Source: Piscicola geometra
Lineage: Eukaryota > Annelida > Clitellata > Hirudinida > Piscicolidae
Length of the DNA stretch: 64,000 nucleotides
Assembly (NCBI GenBank): GCA_943735955.1
Contig: OX030958.1
Span: 1,285,993 to 1,349,992 of the forward strand
Reading direction: 5' to 3'
Part shown: piece after piece, positions 1-20,541 of the stretch
Position numbering within the stretch: position 1 is the stretch's first letter
Layout of the letters: every line of letters starts with the position of its first letter
Made by a program: the position numbers and the translations under genes
Notes under the pieces: generated by a model
What the model saw: the letters and a program-made list of their open reading frames with translations, nothing else
Databases searched by the model: none
What the model was told of the DNA's origin: nothing

Positions 1-71
1 CCTCACAAATACTTCCCCCACTATCAGCTATTGACCCCCCCCTTTAACTTTCCCCTCCACTATCATCATCA

Positions 72-3000
72 CTCACTACCTTCCCTCCCTCACAAGCACC
101 CACCCACTACCTTCCCTCCCTCACAAGCACCCACCCACTACCTTCCCTCCCTCACAAGCACCCACCCACTACCTTCCCTCCCTCACAAGCACCCACCCAC
201 TACCTTCCCTTCCTCACAAGCACCCACCCACTACCTTCCCTCCCTCACAAGCACCCACCCACTACCTTCCCTCCCTCACAAGCACCCACCCACTACCTTC
301 CCTCCCTCACAAGCACCCACCCACTACCTTCCCTCCCTCACAAGCACCCACCCACTACCTTCCCTCCCTCACAAGCACCCACCCACTACCTTCCCTCCCT
401 CACAAGCACCCACCCACCACCTTCCCTCCCTCACAAGCACCCACCCACTACCTTCCCTCCCTCACAAGCACCCACCCACTACCTTCCCTACCTCACAAGC
501 ACCCACCCACTACCTTCCCTCCCTCACAAGCACCCACCCACTACCTTCCCTCCCTCACAAGCACCCACCCACTACCTTCCCTCCCTCACAAGCACCCACC
601 CACCACCTTCCCTCCCTCACAAGCACCCACCCACTACCTTCCCTCCCTCACAAGCACCCACCCACAACCTTCCCTCCCTCACAAGCACCCACCCACTACC
701 TTCCCTCCCTCACAAGCACCCACCCACCACCTTCCCTCCCTCACAAGCACCCACCCACTACCTTCCCTCCCTCACAAGCACCCACCCACTACCTTCCCTA
801 CCTCACAAGCACCCACCCACTACCTTCCCTCCCTCACAAGCACCCACCCACTACCTTCCCTCCCTCACAAGCACCCACCCACTACCTTCCCTCCCTCACA
901 AGCACCCACCCACTACCTTCCCTCCCTCACAAGCACCTACCCACCACCTTCCCTACCTCACAAGCACCCACCCACTACCTTCCCTCCCTCACAAGCACCC
1001 ACCCACTACCTTCCCTACCTCACAAGCACCCACCCACTACCTTCCCTCCCTCACAAGCACCCACCCACTACCTTCCCTCCCTCACAAGCACCCACCCACT
1101 ACCTTCCCTCCCTCACAAGCACCCACCCACCACCTTCCCTCCCTCACAAGCACCCACCCACTACCTTCCCTCCCTCACAAGCACCCACCCACTACCTTCC
1201 CTCCCTCACAAGCACCCACCCACTACCTTCCCTCCCTCACAAGCACCCACCCACTACCTTCCCTCCCTCACAAGTACCCACCCACTACCTTCCCTCCCTC
1301 ACAAGCACCCACCCACTACCTTCCCTCCCTCACAAACACCCACCCACTACCTTCCCTCCCTCACAAGCACCCACCCACTACCTTCCCTCCCTCACAAGCA
1401 CCCACCCACTACCTTCCCTCCCTCACAAGCACCCACCCACTACCTTCCCTCCCTCACAAGCACCCACCCACTACCTTCCCTCCCTCACAAGCACCCACCC
1501 ACTACCTTCCCTCCCTCACAAGCACCCACCCACTACCTTCCCTCCCTCACAAGCACCCACCCACTACCTTCCCTCCCTCACAAGCACCCACCCACTACCT
1601 TCCCTTCCTCACAAGCACCCACCCACTACCTTCCCTCCCTCACAAGCACCCACCCACTACCTTCCCTCCCTCACAAGCACCCACCCACTACCTTCCCTCC
1701 CTCACAAGCACCCACCCACCACCTTCCCTCCCTCACAAGCACCCACCCACTACCTTCCCTCCCTCACAAGCACCCACCCACTACCTTCCCTCCCTCACAA
1801 GCACCCACCCACCACCTTCCCTCCCTCACAAGCACCCACCCACTACCTTCCCTCCCTCACAAGCACCCACCCACTACCTTCCCTACCTCACAAGCACCCA
1901 CCCACTACTTTCCCTTCCTCACAAGCACCCACCCACTACCTTCCCTCCCTCACAAGCACCCACCCACTACCTTCCCTCCCTCACAAGCACCCACCCACTA
2001 CCTTCCCTCCCTCACAAGCACCCACCCACTACCTTCCCTCCCTCACAAGCACCCATCCACTACCTTCCCTCCCTCACAAGCACCCACCCACTACCTTCCC
2101 TCCCTCACAAGTACCCACCCACTACCTTCCCTCCCTCACAAGCACCCAGGCACTACCTTCCCTCCCTCACAAGCACCCAGGCACTACCTTCCCTCCCTCA
2201 CAAGCACCCAGGCACTACCTTCCCTCCCTCACAAGCACCCACCCACTACCTTCCCTCCCTCACAAGCACCCACTCACTACCTTCCCTCCCTCACAAGCAC
2301 CCACTCACTACCTTCCCTCCCTCACAAGCACCCACCCACTACCTTCCCTCCCTCACAAGCACCCACCCACTACCTTCCCTCCCTCACAAGCACCCACTCA
2401 TTACCTTCCCTCCCTCACAAGCACCCAGACACTACCTTCCCTCCCTCACAAGCACCCAGGCACTACCTTCCCTCCTTCACAAGCACCCAGGCACTACCTT
2501 CCCTCCCTCACAAGCACGCAGGCACTACCTTCCCTCCCTCACAAGCACCCACTCACCACCTTCCCTCCCTCACAAGCACCCACTCACTACCTTCCCTCCC
2601 TCACAAGCACCCAGGCACTACCTTCCCTCCCTCACAAGCACCCAGACACTACCTTCCCTCCCTCACAAGCACCCACCCACTACCTTCCCTCCCTCACAAG
2701 CACCCACCCACTACCTTCCCTCCCTCACAAGCACCCACCCACTACCTTCCCTCCCTCACAAGCACCCACCCACTACCTTCCCTCCCTCACAAGCACCCAC
2801 CCACTACCTTCCCTCCCTCACAAGCACCCAGGCACTACCTTCCCTCCCTCACAAGCACCCAGGCACTACCTTCCCTCCCTCACAAGCACGCAGGCACTAC
2901 CTTCCCTCCCTCACAAGCACCCACTCACTACCTTCCCTCCCTCACAAGCATCCACTCACTACCTTCCCTCCCTCACAAGCACCCAGGCACTACCTTCCCT

Positions 3001-6000
3001 CCCTCACAAGCACCCACCCACTACCTTCCTTCCCTCACAAGCACCCACCCACTACCTTCCCTCCCTCACAAGCACCCAGGCACTACCTTCCCTACCTCAC
3101 AAGCACGCACCCACTACCTTCCCTCCCTCACAAGCACCCAGGCACTACCTTCCCTACCTCACAACCACGCACCCACTACCTTCCCTCCCTCACAAGCACG
3201 CACCCACTACCTTCCCTCCCTCACAAGCACCCACCCACTACCTTCCCTCCCTCACAAGCACGCACCCACTACCTTCCCTCCCTCACAAGCACCCAGACAC
3301 TACCTTCCCTCCCTCACAAGCACCCACCCACTACCTTCCCTCCCTCACAAGCACCCACCCACTACCTTCCCTCCCTCACAAGCACCCACCCACTACCTTC
3401 CCTCCCTCACAAGCACCCACCCACTACCTTCCCTCCCTCACAAGCACCCACCCACTACCTTCCCTCCCTCACAAGCACCCACCCACTACCTTCCCTCCCT
3501 CACAAGCACCCACCCACCACCTTCCCTCCCTCACAAGCACCCACCCACTACCTTCCCTCCCTCACAAGCACCCACCCACTACCTTCCCTCCCTCACAAGC
3601 ACCCACCCACCACCTTCCCTCCCTCACAAGCACCCACCCACTACCTTCCCTCCCTCACAAGCACCCACCCACTACCTTCCCTACCTCACAAGCACCCACC
3701 CACTACTTTCCCTTCCTCACAAGCACCCACCCACTACCTTCCCTCCCTCACAAGCACCCACCCACTACCTTCCCTCCCTCACAAGCACCCACCCACTACC
3801 TTCCCTCCCTCACAAGCACCCACCCACTACCTTCCCTCCCTCACAAGCACCCACCCACTACCTTCCCTCCCTCACAAGCACCCACCCACTACCTTCCCTC
3901 CCTCACAAGTACCCACCCACTACCTTCCCTCCCTCACAAGCACCCAGGCACTACCTTCCCTCCCTCACAAGCACCCAGGCACTACCTTCCCTCCCTCACA
4001 AGCACCCAGGCACTACCTTCCCTCCCTCACAAGCACCCACCCACTACCTTCCCTCCCTCACAAGCACCCACTCACTACCTTCCCTCCCTCACAAGCACCC
4101 ACTCACTACCTTCCCTCCCTCACAAGCACCCACCCACTACCTTCCCTCCCTCACAAGCACCCACCCACTACCTTCCCTCCCTCACAAGCACCCACTCATT
4201 ACCTTCCCTCCCTCACAAGCACCCAGACACTACCTTCCCTCCCTCACAAGCACCCAGGCACTACCTTCCCTCCTTCACAAGCACCCAGGCACTACCTTCC
4301 CTCCCTCACAAGCACGCAGGCACTACCTTCCCTCCCTCACAAGCACCCACTCACCACCTTCCCTCCCTCACAAGCACCCACTCACTACCTTCCCTCCCTC
4401 ACAAGCACCCAGGCACTACCTTCCCTCCCTCACAAGCACCCAGACACTACCTTCCCTCCCTCACAAGCACCCACCCACTACCTTCCCTCCCTCACAAGCA
4501 CCCACCCACTACCTTCCCTCCCTCACAAGCACCCACCCACTACCTTCCCTCCCTCACAAGCACCCACCCACTACCTTCCCTCCCTCACAAGCACCCACCC
4601 ACTACCTTCCCTCCCTCACAAGCACCCAGGCACTACCTTCCCTCCCTCACAAGCACCCAGGCACTACCTTCCCTCCCTCACAAGCACGCAGGCACTACCT
4701 TCCCTCCCTCACAAGCACCCACTCACTACCTTCCCTCCCTCACAAGCATCCACTCACTACCTTCCCTCCCTCACAAGCACCCAGGCACTACCTTCCCTCC
4801 CTCACAAGCACCCACCCACTACCTTCCTTCCCTCACAAGCACCCACCCACTACCTTCCCTCCCTCACAAGCACCCAGGCACTACCTTCCCTACCTCACAA
4901 GCACGCACCCACTACCTTCCCTCCCTCACAAGCACCCAGGCACTACCTTCCCTACCTCACAACCACGCACCCACTACCTTCCCTCCCTCACAAGCACGCA
5001 CCCACTACCTTCCCTCCCTCACAAGCACCCACCCACTACCTTCCCTCCCTCACAAGCACGCACCCACTACCTTCCCTCCCTCACAAGCACCCAGACACTA
5101 CCTTCCCTCCCTCACAATCACCCACCCACTACCTTCCCTCCCTCACAAGCACCCACCCACTACCTTCCCTCCCTCACAAGCACCCACCCACTACCTTCCC
5201 TCCCTCACAAGCACCCACCCACTACCTTCCCTCCCTCACAAGCACCCACCCACTACCTTCCCTCCCTCACAAGCACCCACCCACCACCTTCCCTCCCTCA
5301 CAAGCACCCACCCACTACCTTCCCTCCCTCACAAGCACCCACCCACTACCTTCCCTCCCTCACAAGCACCCACCCACCACCTTCCCTCCCTCACAAGCAC
5401 CCACCCACTACCTTCCCTCCCTCACAAGCACCCACCCACTACCTTCCCTACCTCACAAGCACCCACCCACTACTTTCCCTTCCTCACAAGCACCCACCCA
5501 CTACCTTCCCTCCCTCACAAGCACCCACCCACTACCTTCCCTCCCTCACAAGCACCCACCCACTACCTTCCCTCCCTCACAAGCACCCACCCACTACCTT
5601 CCCTCCCTCACAAGCACCCACCCACTACCTTCCCTCCCTCACAAGCACCCACCCACTACCTTCCCTCCCTCACAAGTACCCACCCACTACCTTCCCTCCC
5701 TCACAAGCACCCAGGCACTACCTTCCCTCCCTCACAAGCACCCAGGCACTACCTTCCCTCCCTCACAAGCACCCAGGCACTACCTTCCCTCCCTCACAAG
5801 CACCCACCCACTACCTTCCCTCCCTCACAAGCACCCACTCACTACCTTCCCTCCCTCACAAGCACCCACTCACTACCTTCCCTCCCTCACAAGCACCCAC
5901 CCACTACCTTCCCTCCCTCACAAGCACCCACCCACTACCTTCCCTCCCTCACAAGCACCCACTCATTACCTTCCCTCCCTCACAAGCACCCAGACACTAC

Positions 6001-8005
6001 CTTCCCTCCCTCACAAGCACCCAGGCACTACCTTCCCTCCTTCACAAGCACCCAGGCACTACCTTCCCTCCCTCACAAGCACGCAGGCACTACCTTCCCT
6101 CCCTCACAAGCACCCACTCACCACCTTCCCTCCCTCACAAGCACCCACTCACTACCTTCCCTCCCTCACAAGCACCCACCCACTACCTTCCCTCCCTCAC
6201 AAGCACCCACCCACTACCTTCCCTCCCTCACAAGCACCCACCCACCACCTTCCCTCCCTCACAAGCACCCACCCACTACCTTCCCTCCCTCACAAGCACC
6301 CACCCACTACCTTCCCTCCCTCACAAGCACCCACCCACCACCTTCCCTCCCTCACAAGCACCCACCCACTACCTTCCCTCCCTCACAAGCACCCACCCAC
6401 TACCTTCCCTACCTCACAAGCACCCACCCACTACTTTCCCTTCCTCACAAGCACCCACCCACTACCTTCCCTCCCTCACAAGCACCCACCCACTACCTTC
6501 CCTCCCTCACAAGCACCCACCCACTACCTTCCCTCCCTCACAAGCACCCACCCACTACCTTCCCTCCCTCACAAGCACCCACCCACTACCTTCCCTCCCT
6601 CACAAGCACCCACCCACTACCTTCCCTCCCTCACAAGTACCCACCCACTACCTTCCCTCCCTCACAAGCACCCAGGCACTACCTTCCCTCCCTCACAAGC
6701 ACCCAGGCACTACCTTCCCTCCCTCACAAGCACCCAGGCACTACCTTCCCTCCCTCACAAGCACCCACCCACTACCTTCCCTCCCTCACAAGCACCCACT
6801 CACTACCTTCCCTCCCTCACAAGCACCCACTCACTACCTTCCCTCCCTCACAAGCACCCACCCACTACCTTCCCTCCCTCACAAGCACCCACCCACTACC
6901 TTCCCTCCCTCACAAGCACCCACTCATTACCTTCCCTCCCTCACAAGCACCCAGACACTACCTTCCCTCCCTCACAAGCACCCAGGCACTACCTTCCCTC
7001 CTTCACAAGCACCCAGGCACTACCTTCCCTCCCTCACAAGCACGCAGGCACTACCTTCCCTCCCTCACAAGCACCCACTCACCACCTTCCCTCCCTCACA
7101 AGCACCCACTCACTACCTTCCCTCCCTCACAAGCACCCAGGCACTACCTTCCCTCCCTCACAAGCACCCAGACACTACCTTCCCTCCCTCACAAGCACCC
7201 ACCCACTACCTTCCCTCCCTCACAAGCACCCACCCACTACCTTCCCTCCCTCACAAGCACCCACCCACTACCTTCCCTCCCTCACAAGCACCCACCCACT
7301 ACCTTCCCTCCCTCACAAGCACCCACCCACTACCTTCCCTCCCTCACAAGCACCCAGGCACTACCTTCCCTCCCTCACAAGCACCCAGGCACTACCTTCC
7401 CTCCCTCACAAGCACGCAGGCACTACCTTCCCTCCCTCACAAGCACCCACTCACTACCTTCCCTCCCTCACAAGCACCCACTCACTACCTTCCCTCCCTC
7501 ACAAGCACCCAGGCACTACCTTCCCTCCCTCACAAGCACCCACCCACTACCTTCCTTCCCTCACAAGCACCCACCCACTACCTTCCCTCCCTCACAAGCA
7601 CCCAGGCACTACCTTCCCTACCTCACAAGCACGCACCCACTACCTTCCCTCCCTCACAAGCACCCAGGCACTACCTTCCCTACCTCACAACCACGCACCC
7701 ACTACCTTCCCTCCCTCACAAGCACGCACCCACTACCTTCCCTCCCTCACAAGCACCCACCCACTACCTTCCCTCCCTCACAAGCACGCACCCACTACCT
7801 TCCCTCCCTCACAAGCACCCAGACACTACCTTCCCTCCCTCACAAGCACCCACCCACTACCTTCCCTCCCTCACAAGCACCCACCCACTACCTTCCCTCC
7901 CTCACAAGCACCCACCCACTACCTTCCCTCCCTCACAAGCACCCACCCACTACCTTCCCTCCCTCACAAGCACCCACCCACTACCTTCCCTCCCTCACAA
8001 GCACC
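72..8005. repeat. 31-bp minisatellite array (~256 copies) with higher-order repeats
   Basis: A head-to-tail array of a 31-bp unit, consensus CACAAGCACCCACCCACTAC followed by CTTCCCTCCCT. It runs from about base 72 to the edge of a NEDD1 exon; the first 71 bases are related degenerate sequence, so the left border may lie outside the window. Variant units replace CCCACCCACTA with CCCAGGCACTA, CCCACTCACTA or CGCACCCACTA. Rare variants recur at fixed distances. A unit with TACTTTCCCTTCC is at about 1905, 3703, 5470 and 6431, giving shifts of 1798, 1767 and 961 bp (58, 57 and 31 units). The variant CCTCCTTCAC at 2471, 4269, 6036 and 6997 gives the same three shifts. The plus strand is almost free of G. 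The array lies within a NEDD1 intron on the opposite strand. Confidence 0.98.
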
Positions 8006-8012
8006 CAGTCAC

Positions 8013-9527
8013 GAACTTCTTGCTGGACACGTCGTAGCAGACGATGCGCTTGTCGAGGCCTGCGGTCAGCATGAGGAGGTCGTTGAGGGCCGGGAAGGTG
8101 AGGCACGTGGCGGGCGAGGAGTGGCTCGACTGGAAGTGGTGCACGTGCTTCTTGGCGCCAGCGTCCCACAAGTTGGTGCTGCCCTCGTCGCTCACCGAGG
8201 CGACCAGGTGCTGCTTGGCGTGGCTGAAGCGCAGTTGCTTGATCGCCTGTTGTAGGGGTGGGTGGGTGGATAGGTGGGTGAGTGGATAGGTGGGTGGGTG
8301 GATAAGTGGGTGGTTGGATAGGTGGATGGGTGGGTGGGTGGATAAGTGGGTGGTTGGATAGGTGGAGGGGTGGGTGGATAGGTGGGTGGGTGGGTGTAAG
8401 AAAACAATTACAACTGAAAGAGTGAGATAAATGTAATAGAAACTTGCAGACAACAAACAAAAACTACCAAACAATAAGCAGGGTTTACAACAAGTGCAAG
8501 TATAAAAGCAACATACAGATTTATAGGTGTGAGGGGGAGTGAGGGAGGTGAGGACGCTGGAGGAGGCGTTGAAGAAGAGCATGTCCCCCTCGCTCGTGCC
8601 TGCCGCAACCACTGAGTCATTGTGGTTGTACGCGAGACCCGTGATGCTGCCGTGCTGAGCCTGCAGGTGTAGGTGGCGTGATGATGATGGTAATAGTAAT
8701 GATGTTAGGGGTGGTGAACTATGCTAGTGGTGGCGGATTTATCATTTGGAAAGCATTCCACTGAACCAACTGCACTTGCACGCACATTGTAAGTCTTTCT
8801 GAGCTTTCCACTCTTGACGTCCCACGTGTGAATGTTGCCATCAGCTCCACCTGCCATGACGTGTCGAGACATGGAATCGACGCACACGCATGTTCTGCCC
8901 CTCTGGAGGGTTTGCGCCAGTTGAAGAGTGGTTTAGAACAATTAAAAAATAATCGTTTTTATAATTCTTTAATGAAATAATAAAAGTCTTATTAAATAAT
9001 ATAACTCCACCAACAAATGGGTGGGATTACCTAGTTAGGGAGCGGAGCTTTAGGGTTAAGGTTATTATTAACAATTACTTTTAGTTGCTAAAAATATTTA
9101 CACTCTGTTCCTTAACTACATAACATGGTGGTGTTAGATTAATTAATAAGTTACAATATTTTGTTAAAATTTCTATTAATATTTGAGTGTGAATATTGTA
9201 AGACACTCAAAATTATGTTGAAGATTTCACTAGTGGTTACCACTTCATCTCCAGTTATAGTTTTCGTTGACTTCTCTTTGTTCAAATAAGTCAAGTATAT
9301 CTTGTCATCAGTAGGAGAAACTTGAGCCAAGTACTGCAAAGATTATAATTACATTGCTATCTAAGCGAAATATTTATAAAAAGTTGAAGCATTCTTACGG
9401 AACTATTAGGAGACCAAGCAATGCACGGAGGCCCCCCTCGCAAGTTCTCATACTCTGCAAGTTGTGTCAGATCGCTACTCCAAACTCTCACGACAGCTCC
9501 AGCCGAAGCAAACTTTCCTTCAGGCAT
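8013..9527 (-). CDS. NEDD1: NEDD1, WD40 gamma-tubulin recruitment factor (5' exons 1-5; 3' part beyond window)
   Basis: NEDD1 is a WD40 protein that brings the gamma-tubulin ring complex to centrosomes and spindles. Five minus-strand exons, all phase 0, give the first 239 residues: 9527-9399 (start MPEGKFASAG), 9333-9241, 8902-8786, 8660-8517 and 8246-8013. Recognisable stretches in order are VRVWSSDL, CIAWSP, SPTDDKIYL, GGADGNIHTWDVKSGK, LAYNHNDSVVAAG, SVSDEGSTNLWDAG and GLDKRIVCYDVSSKKF. The last closely resembles the vertebrate NEDD1 segment around GLDKRI. Four donors are GTAAGA, GTAACC, GTGCGT and GTATGT. The fifth (GTGACT) lies where the 31-bp array begins; GGGTGC six bases on is an alternative. 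The C-terminal gamma-tubulin-binding half would lie left of base 1, beyond the array. Intron 4 carries TGGG/TGGA-rich simple repeat (about 8255-8397). Whether the gene is still intact across the array cannot be seen. Confidence 0.87.
8253..8398. repeat. TGGG/TGGA-rich degenerate tetranucleotide repeat in NEDD1 intron 4
   Basis: Runs of GGTGGGTGGATAGG and similar fill the intron just upstream of the exon 5 acceptor (minus strand CTACAACAG). On the minus strand this gives a C-rich tract before the acceptor. Overlapping reading frames made of Pro, Thr, His and Ser are artefacts of it. Confidence 0.85.
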
Positions 9528-9775
9528 ATTTCCTCATATATCTTCCGATTTTATTCGTAAACACTTTTTACCTACTTCTTATGAACGAATCGACTAACTT
9601 TTTAAATATAATTCAAACACTTCCAAGTTTTAAACTTTCAATCAATTCACGCAGCGCTGAACTCGAAAATTTAATTTGACAACAGAATATTTTATCGAAA
9701 TAAGAATTATTTATCATGAATTTCTTTTAATGAAAAATATTTAAGGTATTTTATTGTTATAATATTTTTTTTGCG

Positions 9776-9781
9776 TTTATT
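9776..9781 (-). terminator. Probable NDUFB7 poly(A) signal AATAAA
   Basis: AATAAA on the minus strand starts 16 bases after the NDUFB7 stop codon (9798) and is followed by an A-rich stretch. This implies a very short 3' UTR and cleavage within the 270-bp gap before the NEDD1 start. Confidence 0.6.
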
Positions 9782-9797
9782 AGAAGTCCATAGATGA

Positions 9798-11121
9798 TCA
9801 TGAGGCGATGGCTTTCTCCTTCCGGGCCACCAGCCTCCTCTCTCTCTCCAACTCCTTCATCCGCATTATGTTCCTGCGGGAGATTTCCCAGTGCAAATAT
9901 TGAAAGGAAGTTCAGTTATGGACATAACAAATAGAACTTGAGGAGAAGGAACAAGTCCAACTAGGATATCAGGGCTCACGCGGTCGATCGCTATGAGAAA
10001 CCGACCGAATTTGGGTTCAGTTTCGACTCAAACCATCATTTTACTCGTTACATACTTTTTTTGCTTTCAAGAAACAATTTATTTATGTAAAAAAAAATTT
10101 CCAGCCTTATTTCGGTTTCGGACAAAACGGAAATTTCAGTTTCGTTTTAATTTCGGTTTCGGCCAAGCTAATCGCCATTGTGACTATTTACTAGATTTTT
10201 ACAAAATTTATCTGGCAGGCCACATTCTATTGAAATGATTTAGTAAAAAAAGAAAAAAAACTATTAAAAATAGAATAAACACTTTCTAATTTCCCTTCTT
10301 ATCCATTTAATATTTTTTAAATGCGCATTATACATGAGATGAGAAATAAATGAGAAATTAGCAATGCCAGTACAAGCATAGCCTCATCAGTAGGTAAGGG
10401 GGTGGTAATACATATTTATTTAACCCTAACGCAAAACCTAATCAAAATGGAAAAATTACCTATTATAAATAAATATAAATAAATAAGTTTAATTTAGTTT
10501 ATTTAGTTAATGACATTTATAATTTAACTGATATAGGTTCTTTTTATAAGTACATAACTTCTTCAATCCATTGACGGTGCTAAGCTTCTGAAAATGACAG
10601 AAAAGGAGCTAACAGAAATTTAAGTCTAGCGTGAGCCATGGATATGCATAGTGAAAGAAGTATGCAATCATTGAATTATTAAGAAAACCATTGCTTTTGC
10701 ATATACTTTACAATTTCAACAAGAAAGACACACAGTAATAACTTTTAAAAATTACTCATTAGTTTGGCAATGGCGGTGTAAATTCTTTTCTCTTTTGCAA
10801 AGGTAGACCAGAGGGAAATTTTTCTTGCGACACACTAGAAAGTCAAAGTAGTAGTGAGCACAGTAGTCCCTCAAGTTATATGGTATGTTAGCTGCATCCA
10901 TCTGCTCCTCCGTCAACACCATTTCTTTTTATGAAAGATTTATATATTTTTTAAACAATGTTCAGTAATAAATACATAATTATAATTTAACTAAGAGAAG
11001 CCCTCTGATAAAGTTAATACTAACTTTTTGCTTTTCGCTTTCCCTTGAAACCTTCATGAGGATCAAATATAGGATCAACTTCATAATCTTGCTTTTCCCT
11101 TGGAGCCATCATATTGCCCAT
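9798..11121 (-). CDS. NDUFB7: NADH dehydrogenase [ubiquinone] 1 beta subcomplex subunit 7
   Basis: Accessory subunit of mitochondrial complex I, located on the intermembrane-space side. Three exons: 11121-11025, 10924-10756 and 9873-9798 (97, 169 and 76 bp; introns in phase 1 and phase 2). They give a 113-residue protein; the human protein is 137. It has both CX9C motifs of the CHCH fold, CAHYYFDFLVC and CKREKNLHRHC, which form disulfides through the MIA40 import route. The C-terminal basic block MRMKELERERRLVARKEK closely matches the family. The start MGNMMAP keeps Gly2, the N-myristoylation site known in this family. The third exon is short and lacks the Ala/Lys-rich extension of mammals. 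Intron 2 contains degenerate CCGAAA-rich hAT-like sequence. Confidence 0.93.
9975..10170. mobile_element. Degenerate CCGAAA-rich hAT-like remnant in NDUFB7 intron 2
   Basis: The segment starts with GAGAAACCGACCGAATTTGG and ends with repeated TTTCGGTTTCGG. This resembles the terminal and subterminal sequence of the better-preserved element at 36568-37499 (terminus TAGAGACCGACC). No coding sequence is present. The boundaries are approximate. Confidence 0.5.
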
Positions 11122-19405
<8,284 letters not shown>

Positions 19406-19512
19406 GTGTGTTCAAGGGAGGAGGAAGAAGGATTGGCTGGCTTGTGCAAGAGTCCCTCTATTGTGCAGTTGGTGTGGATTACAAAATATATTCCTTCCTA
19501 TTCATCGTATTC

Positions 19513-19544
19513 AAGAATCATCATCGTCACCATCGTCATCATCG

Positions 19545-19579
<35 letters not shown>

Positions 19580-19622
19580 GTCACCATCATCATCGTCACC
19601 ATCATCATCGTCACCATCAGAA
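19513..19622. repeat. (ATC)n microsatellite in PFKFB 3' flank
   Basis: ATCATCGTC/ATCACC trinucleotide runs follow the PFKFB stop codon by about 110 bp. Similar ATC runs occur at 20240-20320 and 20468-20545; the last overlaps the 3' end of the epimerase gene. Confidence 0.9.
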
Positions 19623-20541
19623 TCACATTTTATAAAAACATAAAAGTTTACTAAATCACCAAGAACAGTCACTATATTTTCGTCGTACTACATTGCACAT
19701 GCGTTTTAGCAATCAATCACATCGTGGCTTTATATCGTTTCAGCTTTCTAATTCCACTACCCTCCATATTATAGTTTCAAGATGTAATATCCTAATTCTT
19801 CTTATTATTATAATTTGACAATTATTCTTATTCGTCTAAAGTAATTGTAAACTGACCAAACGATTTGATGCGTTATATTTTCGACGAATTTGATTGAGAT
19901 CTTCTACGTCGCATGCAACCATCATTGCATAGTCACTTACTTTCATTTACCGTAATTACTCCTATTTACTAACAATTAAATTTTAATTAATCAATCAATT
20001 TATTTCTGTTTTCCACTGCCAACAGTCAAGATTCCAGTGCCTTAGCAAGCATTTTCCTGCGTATTCTATGACATCATCATTGCATTTTGTCTTGTATCTT
20101 GTAACATAAATGATGAGATGATGATGATGATGATATTGATGACGATGACGCATCCCTCGCCTTATATAACCATCTAATTGCTGATCATTACTGAGTTTTT
20201 AGTTTCACTTCGTTTGCACTTTTGAATGATCACCTATCTATGCCATCATCACCATCACCATCATTATCATCACCATCATCATCACCATCATCATCACCAT
20301 CATCATCATTATCATTAATCGACCAATCAGCTCAAAGGTATTTCAGAAATGCATTCAATAAAGCATAAATATTCTGCGGCCTGGAAGGATGCATTCATAA
20401 ATGTCTCAAATGCTCGCCTCATTCCACTTCGATACCTCCGTTACACTACGTCTGAAAAATGCGTTCATCTTCATCATCATCATAGGCATCATTATCATCA
20501 CCATCATCATCCTAGGCATCATCACCATCACCATCATCATC

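Noticed and set aside
1..8005. CRISPR-like array
   Set aside because: Repeats are contiguous without unique spacers, and the context is eukaryotic.
31..8037. 2668-codon open frame on the plus strand
   Set aside because: It consists wholly of the 31-bp repeat and lies antisense to a NEDD1 intron. The open frame follows from a stop-free unit, not from a gene.
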